From Methanomassiliicoccaceae archaeon (GTDB taxonomy: Archaea; Thermoplasmatota; Thermoplasmata; Methanomassiliicoccales; Methanomethylophilaceae), in NCBI GenBank assembly GCA_016281925.1, contig JAEEJP010000029.1:1-46050 (forward strand): DNA of 46,050 nucleotides, written 5' to 3'. How positions within the stretch are numbered: the first letter of the stretch is position 1; every line of letters begins with the position of its first letter. Below are positions 40,070 to 46,050 of the stretch, in pieces. Both the position numbers and the translations under genes were made by a program. Under the pieces are notes generated by a model. That model had not been told where the DNA came from. It did no database searches and worked only from the letters and a program-made list of their open reading frames with translations.

Positions 40070-41425
40070 TCACTGCTGCATGTTCTTCAGGGCTTCCAGG
40101 TTGACGCCGTTGAGCTGCTTCATCATGTTCTTGCGCGCTTTGCGGTCCTTCCCGAACTTGGACATGCTCTTCTTCGTCATGTTGTACTGGGCGAGGAGCT
40201 CCTTCACATCGTGCGGGGACACGCCTGCGCCGTTGGCGATCCTTTCTATGCGCTTCGATTTGATCAGCGAAGGGTCCTCCCTCTCCTCGTTGGTCATGGA
40301 ATCCATGATCGTACGGAAAATCTGCAGCTTCTTCTGGGACGCTTCGTAATCGATCTTGTCCTCTATGCCGCTGAATCCGGGGAGCAGGCTCATGACTTTC
40401 TGCAGCGGCCCCATCTTTTTGACCTGGGACATCTGGTAGTACATGTCGTTCAGCGTGAACTTCCCGCTCATCATCGCTTCGGTGACCTTCTGCATGGAAT
40501 CGGCGTCGTCGATCTCCTCGTTGGCCAGCTGGATGAGCGATTCCAGATCCCCCATCCCCAGCAGCCTGGATATGAATTTTCCGGCGTTGAACGGCTCCAG
40601 ATCGCGTATGTGCTCTCCGGTCCCGAGGAAGACGATCCTGGCGTTGGTCTTCGAGATGGCGGAGATGGCTCCGCCTCCTTTGGCGGTTCCGTCCATCTTG
40701 GTGAGTATGACCCCGGTGACCCCGACGGCGTTGTGGAAGGCCTCGGCCTGGGGTCCGGCCTGCTGGCCGACCTGGGAATCCAGGACCAGTATCCTCTCGT
40801 CGGGTTTGGCGACCTCTGCTATCCTTTTGACCTCCTCAATGAGGTCGTCCTCGAGGGCATGGCGTCCGGAGGTGTCGATTATGACGATCTTCTTGTCTTT
40901 GAATTTCTGGAGGCCTCTCTGGGCTATCCCGGCCGCGTCCGATTCCCCGGGTTCGCCGTAGACCTCGACGCCGACTTTCTCGCCGAGCTGCTTCAGCTGA
41001 TCGAGAGCCGCGGGCCTGTATACGTCCGCTCCGATGAGCCCCACCGAATACCCTTTCTTGGAGAAATACAGCGCGAGCTTGCCGGTGGTGGTGGTCTTTC
41101 CCTGCCCGTACAGTCCGACCATCATTATCGTCTGGGGCTTGAGCTGGATGCCTTCGCCGTTGTCCACGAGGCGCACCAGCTCCTGGTAGATGATCTGGGT
41201 CAGATGGTCCTTCACGCTCTTTCCGGCCGGCGGCGGCTCTTCCTTGGCGCGCTGCTTGACCCTGTTTGTCAGGTCGAGGACCAGCCTTACGTTGACGTCC
41301 GCTTCCAGAAGGGCGCGCTGGATGTCCTTGCATATGTCGTTGATGAGATCGTCATCGACGGAGGTCGCGTTGCCTATGCGTCCGAAGACGTTCCTCAGGG
41401 ATTTTCCCAATCCTTCCAAACCCAT
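40070..41425 (-). CDS. srp54: Signal recognition particle 54 kDa protein
   Basis: A 451-residue SRP GTPase with an N domain, a G domain (G1 GLYGQGKTTTTGKL, DTSGRHALEDDLI where DTAGR is more usual, TKMDGTAKGGG) and a methionine-rich M domain (from about residue 300, with DMYYQMSQVKKMGPLQKV). It binds signal sequences and 7S RNA and delivers ribosomes to the translocon. The ATG has AGGGAGTCG upstream. It leads a seven-gene run of close or overlapping minus-strand genes down to etfA. No SRP RNA gene was recognised nearby. Confidence 0.96.
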   Translation of the reverse strand: MGLEGLGKSLRNVFGRIGNATSVDDDLINDICKDIQRALLEADVNVRLVLDLTNRVKQRAKEEPPPAGKSVKDHLTQIIYQELVRLVDNGEGIQLKPQTIMMVGLYGQGKTTTTGKLALYFSKKGYSVGLIGADVYRPAALDQLKQLGEKVGVEVYGEPGESDAAGIAQRGLQKFKDKKIVIIDTSGRHALEDDLIEEVKRIAEVAKPDERILVLDSQVGQQAGPQAEAFHNAVGVTGVILTKMDGTAKGGGAISAISKTNARIVFLGTGEHIRDLEPFNAGKFISRLLGMGDLESLIQLANEEIDDADSMQKVTEAMMSGKFTLNDMYYQMSQVKKMGPLQKVMSLLPGFSGIEDKIDYEASQKKLQIFRTIMDSMTNEEREDPSLIKSKRIERIANGAGVSPHDVKELLAQYNMTKKSMSKFGKDRKARKNMMKQLNGVNLEALKNMQQ

Positions 41426-41765
41426 TTGATCGACTCCCTATCTGCGAACTTCATAAAATAATGTGCGGAATGATATAGCGGGGGATCGGGCGGACGATAA
41501 GAAGGGATGGGATGCACTCTGCCCGCCTAATCCTCGCATTCACGGTATTCGCGCCATTGGTATATTTATCTTTCTTATTCAGATATTCATTTATGAATAA
41601 CTTGAGCCTAATTCTGCAAAAATATATTGCTTGTGCTGTATTTCATATCATCTGCGGAATTTATCAACGTAATATACGGATCGAATCCATGGAATGGATA
41701 TGATCTGTATGAGCCAGTTTCATTTCCCCGGAGAGAAAAGGCATCTGAAATATGCATTTCACAGG
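41426..41765. other. AT-rich intergenic gap upstream of srp54
   Basis: About 340 bases with no convincing gene. On the minus strand a TTATTTTATG stretch near 41453-41462 is a likely srp54 promoter. The central part (41560-41690) is much richer in A+T than its surroundings. Short open frames here lack ribosome sites and family-like sequence. Confidence 0.55.
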
Positions 41766-41807
41766 AAAAAAGGCTTAAATGGTTTGAAGAGGAGCGGAAA
41801 CGCCCCT
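41766..41807 (-). terminator. Putative terminator after the coiled-coil gene
   Basis: On the minus strand an imperfect AGGGGCG / CGCTCCT hairpin lies about 11 bases after the stop at 41818, and a TTTTTT run follows at 41771-41766. Confidence 0.45.
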
Positions 41808-41817
41808 CAATTGAGAC

Positions 41818-42834
41818 TCAGAGGTACCCAGATTTCTGAAGGGCCATGAGGTCTTCGGTGGAGAGCTTGTCTCCGGCCTTGAAGCGCTCGAAGATCTCCT
41901 TTGCCTCCTTCTTGTTGTCGGACTCGGTTCTCTTCTTTCCGCCGCGGGCGCCGCCGTTCTTCTTCCCTTTGTATTCGGAAGCGTCGCGGTCCATCTGGTG
42001 GACGGACTTGATCTGCTCGATGTGCTTCTTGTGCTCCTCATCGGCAGCCTGCTTGCATTCGACGAATTTGGCCTGGGCGGAGTCGGCTTCCTTTCTGAGC
42101 TTGTCTGCCTGCTCATAGAACCCGATCATCTTGTCGTGGGCCGCCTGGGCCTGCTCGGCGTACTCGGAAACCTGGCGGTGGAAGCCTTCGGCCTGAGCTT
42201 TGGCTTCTCTGAGCTGTCCGACGAGGGCTTTGACTTCGTCGTTCTGCTCGTAGGATTTCTCCCTGTCCGCGATCTCTTTGGCGAGGACGGAGATCTGCTT
42301 GATGATCTCGTTCTCTTTGTCCTTTCCGAGCGCCTTGGTCTGCTGGGTGTACTCAAGATCCTGGAGCTGTTTCTTCAGCTGTTTGACGGGAACTTCGTTC
42401 TTCTCGTCGTTTTTCTCGGTGTTCCTGAAAGGAGCGAGCTGCTCCTTGAGAGCGGTAACCTTCTGGTTCCACTCGTCTCTGAGCTCTTTGGTCTCTTTGA
42501 CCTTCTGGTTGAGGGAGTCGCGCTCCTCTCTGCACTTTCCGGCTTCATCCACGAGCTCTCTGACCTGACCGTTGAGCGCATCCCTCTTGGCTTTCCACTC
42601 TTTGGTCTGGTTGTTGAGCTCATCTCTGAGCTTCCTGTGCTTTTCCGCATCCTCGTTGATGATGCCGCGCTTTTCCTCGAGCTCTACGAGTTCGTCCTCG
42701 GACGAGACGGTTGTCTTCTCAGCTCCGGACTCTTCGGTCGCAGGGGCGTTTTCCGTCTTTTCCTCGGTCGCCATAGAAACCTGCTCCTCTACCTGAGAAT
42801 CCTGCTGCTGAACTTCCTCCACAAAATCTTCCAT
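41818..42834 (-). CDS. Archaeal long coiled-coil protein (COG1340-like)
   Basis: A 338-residue, highly charged protein. Residues 1-50 are acidic and Q/E/T-rich. Residues 50-270 form near-continuous heptad coiled coil (VELEEKRGIINEDAEKHRKL, QVRELVDEAGKCREERD, and so on). A basic GGARGGKKR hinge leads to a C-terminal helix (EAKEIFERFKAGDKLSTEDL) that resembles the conserved end of archaeal coiled-coil proteins of the COG1340 type. Such proteins are abundant in archaea and may be structural or linked to phosphoserine-phosphatase-like genes; the function is unknown. It is divergent from purB with about 215 bases between the starts. Confidence 0.8.
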   Translation of the reverse strand: MEDFVEEVQQQDSQVEEQVSMATEEKTENAPATEESGAEKTTVSSEDELVELEEKRGIINEDAEKHRKLRDELNNQTKEWKAKRDALNGQVRELVDEAGKCREERDSLNQKVKETKELRDEWNQKVTALKEQLAPFRNTEKNDEKNEVPVKQLKKQLQDLEYTQQTKALGKDKENEIIKQISVLAKEIADREKSYEQNDEVKALVGQLREAKAQAEGFHRQVSEYAEQAQAAHDKMIGFYEQADKLRKEADSAQAKFVECKQAADEEHKKHIEQIKSVHQMDRDASEYKGKKNGGARGGKKRTESDNKKEAKEIFERFKAGDKLSTEDLMALQKSGYL

Positions 42835-43050
42835 AAATCATCACTTAGTTATTCAACGTGCCATGAGCAGAAGCATGGCCTACTTCGATTGGCCTATTAT
42901 AGCCATAGATATAAGGATTTCTACTGTACGCCATAAAACTGCATGAGGACGGCGGCTTTCCGGCCTCCGAACCTATTCGCGGGAGCGGAATCTGCCCACA
43001 ATTATAGGGCAAATTATTATATTAAGTTGGCCGTCGCCAATCCGATATTG

Positions 43051-44418
43051 ATGAGCAATGTCTGCCCCCTTGATTACAGATACGGCCGCGCCGATATGAA
43101 AGCGGTCTTCAGCGAGGAAAGCCGCATCCAGTATCAGATGAACGTGGAAGCGGCCTTGGCCAGGGCGCACGCCGCTCTCGGAACGATATCCCGGGAAGAT
43201 GCGGACGAGATCGGGCGCATAGCCACCCTCGGCATCGTGAGCGTCGACAGGATCAAGGAGATAGAGAAGGACACCAGGCACGATCTGATGGCCATGGTGA
43301 AGGCGATGACCGAGAAATGCTCCGGCAGCGCGGGGAAATACGTGCATCTCGGCGCCACCTCCAACGACATCGTGGACACCGCCACCGCTCTCCAGCTCAA
43401 AGCGGCCTTGGAGATCATACAGGAAGACGTCGATAGGCTCATCTACACGCTCGCATCCCTGGCCAAGAGGGAAAGGGACACCATCGAGATCGGCAGGACC
43501 CACGCCCAGTTCGCCATCCCTATAACTTTCGGTTTCAAGATCGCCGGATACGTCGCCGAGATGCTCAGGCACAGGGAAAGGCTCATCCAGGCCAAGCCTA
43601 GGATATGCGCCGGCAAGATGGCGGGAGCTGTCGGAACCGGTGCCGCGCTGGGAAAGAATTTCTTCGAGATCCAGAGGCTGGTGATGGAAGATCTGGGGCT
43701 TCAATACGAGCCGGCCGCCACCCAGGTGGTCGGGCGCGACAGATACACCGAAGCCATCTGCATCCTGGCGAATATTGCCACATCCCTTGAGAGATACGGC
43801 ACCGAGGTAAGGAATCTCCAGAGATCCGAGATAGGGGAGGCTTCGGAATACTTCGACGTCAAGAAGCAGGTGGGAAGCTCCACCATGGCCCAGAAGAGGA
43901 ATCCGATGAATTCGGAGAACGTCTGCGGCCTGGCCAGAGTGGTCAGGAGCTTCGTCACCCCCACATTCGAGAGCCAGGTCCTCTGGCATGAGAGGGATCT
44001 CTCCAATTCCTCGACGGAGAGGTTCACACTCCCCCACGTTTTCATCCTTACGGACGAGATCCTGAAGAAGATGGACTGGATTTTCGAAGGCCTCGAGATC
44101 CACAGGGAAAAGATGCTCCAGAACATCGAATCCTCCAAGGGCCTCGTGATGGCCGAGCCTCTGATGATGAAGCTCACGGAGAAGGGGATCGGCAGGCAGG
44201 ACGCCCATGAGATAGTGCGCGAATCGTCCATGGTCGCGGAGGACACCGGGAGGCACCTGAGGGATGTCCTTTCCGAGAGGGAGGACCTGAAAGGGGTGCT
44301 CACCAGGGAGGAGATCGTCCAGACCATGGACGCGGCCAATTATGTCGGCGGCGCGAGGGAGATCGTGGACAATATGGTCGCCGAAGCCGAGAAAGCCCTG
44401 GGAAAGAAGGTCGAATGA
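43051..44418 (+). CDS. purB: Adenylosuccinate lyase
   Basis: A 455-residue lyase of the fumarase/aspartase superfamily; it splits SAICAR and adenylosuccinate in purine synthesis. Signatures are YRYGRADMKAVFSEESRIQY, YVHLGATSNDIVDTA, IGRTHAQFAIPITFG and the mobile loop GSSTMAQKRNPMNSE. ATG 43051 starts the conserved MSNVCPLDYRYG. A TATA-like TTATTATATT lies about 30 bases upstream, so the leader is short or absent. The longer frame from 42943 would cross that promoter and is rejected. A small membrane protein follows after one base. Confidence 0.95.
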   Translation: MSNVCPLDYRYGRADMKAVFSEESRIQYQMNVEAALARAHAALGTISREDADEIGRIATLGIVSVDRIKEIEKDTRHDLMAMVKAMTEKCSGSAGKYVHLGATSNDIVDTATALQLKAALEIIQEDVDRLIYTLASLAKRERDTIEIGRTHAQFAIPITFGFKIAGYVAEMLRHRERLIQAKPRICAGKMAGAVGTGAALGKNFFEIQRLVMEDLGLQYEPAATQVVGRDRYTEAICILANIATSLERYGTEVRNLQRSEIGEASEYFDVKKQVGSSTMAQKRNPMNSENVCGLARVVRSFVTPTFESQVLWHERDLSNSSTERFTLPHVFILTDEILKKMDWIFEGLEIHREKMLQNIESSKGLVMAEPLMMKLTEKGIGRQDAHEIVRESSMVAEDTGRHLRDVLSEREDLKGVLTREEIVQTMDAANYVGGAREIVDNMVAEAEKALGKKVE

Positions 44419-44419
44419 T

Positions 44420-44587
44420 ATGGAAGCCAGAGCTAAGCAGGGGCTGTTCTTCGGGCTGATCGCGGGCGCAATCATAGGCGTCCCTTTCACCCTGATGACC
44501 GACAATTATCTCTGCCTTCTGCTGATCCCTGTGGCGGGCATCCTCGGGATGGCTCCGCAGCTCCTCAGGCCGGCGGACGACGAATGA
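44420..44587 (+). CDS. Small membrane protein downstream of purB
   Basis: A 55-residue peptide starting MEARAKQGLFFG with two hydrophobic segments (LFFGLIAGAIIGVPFTLM and LCLLLIPVAGILGMAPQLL) and an acidic end (RPADDE). The ATG is one base after the purB stop, so it is probably co-translated. No family is recognised. A longer in-frame ORF from 44342 is shadow of purB. Confidence 0.6.
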   Translation: MEARAKQGLFFGLIAGAIIGVPFTLMTDNYLCLLLIPVAGILGMAPQLLRPADDE

Positions 44588-44631
44588 CAGCCGACATGGC
44601 CGGATCAGGCCGTTTCTTCTGAAATTGTTTC

Positions 44632-44650
44632 GGAGGGGAAATTCCCCTCC
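44632..44650. terminator. Bidirectional hairpin between convergent genes
   Basis: GGAGGGGAAATTCCCCTCC is a 19-base perfect palindrome four bases from the 3' end of the next minus-strand gene and 45 from the plus-strand one. It has the same G-run/AATT/C-run design as 16045-16059. Confidence 0.55.
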
Positions 44651-44653
44651 CAT

Positions 44654-45058
44654 TCATCCGCACAGGTTCCCGGCGTGGTCCCCCGGCGTGACGTAATAGA
44701 CTTCGGTGACATCGATTTTGATGAGGTTCTTGGCTGGGAACGTCTCCCTCTTGGAATGGGCGAAAGCCACCGCTTTCTCGTAGTCGGCCCCGGAACTGAC
44801 GATCTCCGCCCTGCCTTTGAGCTGATAGGATTCCTTGCATTCGGGGTTCCAGACGAAGAACGCGACGCAGGGGTTCTCCTTTATGTTTTTCAGTGTTTTC
44901 TTGAGATAATTGTCGATGACCCAGATTTTCCCGTCATCCCCCACGTAAAGCATGCCTATGGGGACGACATTGGGTATCCCGTCCTTGGTTGAGGTGGCGA
45001 GGGAGAAGGTCCTCTGTTTCTTCATTTCTTCCATGATCTCGGGCGTCAGGCCGGACAT
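44654..45058 (-). CDS. Pyridoxamine-5'-phosphate-oxidase-family FMN-binding protein
   Basis: A 134-residue split-barrel flavin protein: MEEMKKQRTFSLATSTKDGI, PNVVPIGMLYVGDDGKIWVI, NPCVAFFVWNPE, SYQLKGRAEIV. This pattern is typical of small archaeal PNPOx-like proteins that bind FMN or F420 and are rarely true pyridoxal-synthesis enzymes. ATG 45058 is preferred over GTG 45073 because a TATA-like box (TATAAAT at 45082-45088) sits about 27 bases before it. The substrate is unknown. Confidence 0.85.
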   Translation of the reverse strand: MSGLTPEIMEEMKKQRTFSLATSTKDGIPNVVPIGMLYVGDDGKIWVIDNYLKKTLKNIKENPCVAFFVWNPECKESYQLKGRAEIVSSGADYEKAVAFAHSKRETFPAKNLIKIDVTEVYYVTPGDHAGNLCG

Positions 45059-45094
45059 GGGACGCGAATCCACCTCTCCCGATTTATAGATGAG

Positions 45095-45799
45095 TCATTT
45101 CCTGGGCAGGGCGCATCCGTCCGGGCCGCAGGAGGTGCCTTCCGGCGCTTTCCCGAGCTCTCCGGATTCCTCGAGCTCCTGTCTCAGAAGCCCGGCGAAA
45201 TCCTGTGCGGAAAGGGCTCCGGGGACGCCGTAGCGCCCGATTATGTAAAACGGAACAGCGTATATCCCATAGGAATCGGCCTCCAGCTCGTCGCTCATGA
45301 CCTCTCTGGCGTATCTTTCTGATGAGAGGACCTCATCCACCTCTCTGCCGTCGAATCCGCATTCGGCCGCGAGACGCTTCAGGACGCTGTGGTCGGCGAT
45401 GAGCTCGCAGTCTCCGAAGAACGCCTCGAACAGCTTTTCGTTCATCCTCTCTCCGGCTTCTTTCCCGTGGGAGAACGCCATCTTCGATAAGCGGTGGGCG
45501 TCGAACGTGTTGCAGCTCTGGACATCGGCGTATCTGAACCTGAGGCCTTCCGCCTGCCCTTCGGCCGATATTCTGTCGACTTTTTCCCGGGCTTCCTCGA
45601 GCGACATCCCATAATGCTTCGCCATCCCTGCGACCATGGAGTTGCGGGGTTTGGGGCCGGCCTGCGGAGTGAGCTGGAAAGATTTCATTTCCATTTCGAC
45701 GGAGCCTTCGGCGCCGATGGATTCTATGGCCTTTCTGAGGCGGGTGTCGCCGATATAGCAGTAAGGGCATGAGAAATCGGTCCAGTACGTGATTTTCAT
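45095..45799 (-). CDS. DsbA-family thiol oxidoreductase (FrnE-like)
   Basis: A 234-residue thioredoxin-fold protein with a CPYC active site near the start (WTDFSCPYCYIGD), an inserted helical domain and a cis-proline loop (GIYAVPFYIIG). The closing segment SCGPDGCALP adds a second cysteine pair. Family members of the FrnE type are cytoplasmic disulfide oxidoreductases or isomerases; no signal peptide is seen here. A TATA-like AAATAAAAA on the minus strand is about 23 bases before the ATG at 45799. It is not in an evident operon. Confidence 0.9.
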   Translation of the reverse strand: MKITYWTDFSCPYCYIGDTRLRKAIESIGAEGSVEMEMKSFQLTPQAGPKPRNSMVAGMAKHYGMSLEEAREKVDRISAEGQAEGLRFRYADVQSCNTFDAHRLSKMAFSHGKEAGERMNEKLFEAFFGDCELIADHSVLKRLAAECGFDGREVDEVLSSERYAREVMSDELEADSYGIYAVPFYIIGRYGVPGALSAQDFAGLLRQELEESGELGKAPEGTSCGPDGCALPRK

Positions 45800-45866
45800 G
45801 CCCTGGGAAAGGCGTTTTTATTTCATATTTGTGGGTAAGGTTTCCGATGAAGCATTTCGCAATTCT

Positions 45867-45874
45867 TTTATATT
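45867..45874 (+). promoter_or_regulatory. TATA-like box for tRNA-Ala
   Basis: TTTATATT is centred about 40 bases before the tRNA 5' end, implying a short 5' leader of about 12-15 bases for RNase P. Confidence 0.55.
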
Positions 45875-45910
45875 GAATACACATGCGCACTCTTACCGGA
45901 TTATCACCAT

Positions 45911-45984
45911 GGGCAAGTAGATCAGCCCGGTAGATCGCTGCCTTCGCAAGGCAGAAGTCGCGAGTTCGAATCTCGCCTTGTCCA
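45911..45984 (+). tRNA. tRNA-Ala (anticodon CGC)
   Basis: A 74-base cloverleaf. The acceptor GGGCAAG pairs with CTTGTCC and includes the G3:U70 wobble that identifies alanine tRNA. The D stem is GATC/GATC, the anticodon stem CTGCC/GGCAG with loop TTCGCAA (anticodon CGC), the T arm GCGAG-TTCGAAT-CTCGC, and the discriminator is A. No intron is present and CCA is not encoded. The 66 bases after it show no further gene. Confidence 0.96.
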
Positions 45985-46050
45985 CTCCCTTCACCCTAGC
46001 CAGACATCTGAAAAGCATGTCAAAATCCATTGTCCGCACCCCCCTTATGC

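Noticed and set aside
41512-41839. Two short plus-strand frames in the AT-rich gap
   Set aside because: No ribosome-binding site, no family-like sequence, and the second runs into the end of the coiled-coil gene on the other strand.
1-46050. Pyrrolysine (in-frame TAG) genes, expected in Methanomassiliicoccales
   Set aside because: None of the genes called here needs an internal TAG to be complete, and no methylamine methyltransferase is present.
1-46050. CRISPR arrays, insertion sequences, transposases or integrases
   Set aside because: No regularly spaced direct repeats and no recombinase-like protein were found.

Overview
The window is archaeal. It carries an archaeal-type phenylalanyl-tRNA synthetase beta chain, a proteasome beta subunit, a replication factor C small subunit, SRP54, the pseudouridine-54 tRNA methyltransferase TrmY, an aCPSF1-type KH/beta-CASP nuclease, HMG-CoA reductase and an archaeal phosphopantetheine adenylyltransferase. 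TATA-like boxes lie about 25 bases before many start codons, which points to leaderless transcripts. Rubrerythrin, rubredoxin, a class II ribonucleotide reductase and FeoB transporters fit a strict anaerobe. Together with five Sel1-repeat genes and moderately high G+C, this suggests a Thermoplasmatota member, most likely of the Methanomassiliicoccales. No methanogenesis gene is present to prove it.

Layout, left to right. 1-5.4 kb (minus strand): an operon of an Hsp70 ATPase fused to a VWA domain, a 988-residue protein with four CxxC pairs, and a partial zinc-ribbon protein cut by the window edge. 5.4-8.5 kb: a Sel1 protein, a two-helix membrane peptide with an ArsR regulator, a tiny rubredoxin and a surface transglutaminase-like protein. 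8.6-14.1 kb: two separate ferrous-iron uptake loci (a FeoA-domain/FeoB pair, and feoA-feoA-feoB-small Cys-rich membrane protein). Their promoters share one operator-like inverted repeat. 14.3-16 kb: formate-tetrahydrofolate ligase. 16-22.4 kb: one Sel1 gene on minus, then a plus-strand operon of three Sel1 genes, a PaaK-like CoA ligase and an inositol-monophosphatase-family protein. 22.4-25.8 kb: rfcS and nrdJ on minus. 26.1-28.8 kb: psmB and aCPSF1. 29-31.4 kb (minus): rubrerythrin, a TPR protein in frame with it, and a membrane protein. 31.5-34.9 kb: HMG-CoA reductase, pheT and a one-cysteine peroxiredoxin. 35-41.4 kb: a compact minus-strand run srp54-trmY-DUF2116-(PPAT/NTPase fusion)-glcD-etfB-etfA. 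41.8-46 kb: a coiled-coil protein, purB, a small membrane protein, an FMN split-barrel protein, a DsbA-family protein and tRNA-Ala(CGC).

The most unusual points are four. First, the Hsp70-VWA/zinc-ribbon module, which may be an undescribed chaperone-linked signalling or conflict system. Second, a GlcD-EtfB-EtfA set that resembles electron-confurcating lactate dehydrogenase. Third, a fusion of phosphopantetheine adenylyltransferase to a YjjX-type NTPase. Fourth, three genes without a stop codon where one is expected (the FeoA-domain gene, the TPR gene and the monophosphatase gene); these may be sequence errors, recent mutations or real fusions. Protein assignments rest on motif recognition only; no database search was run.
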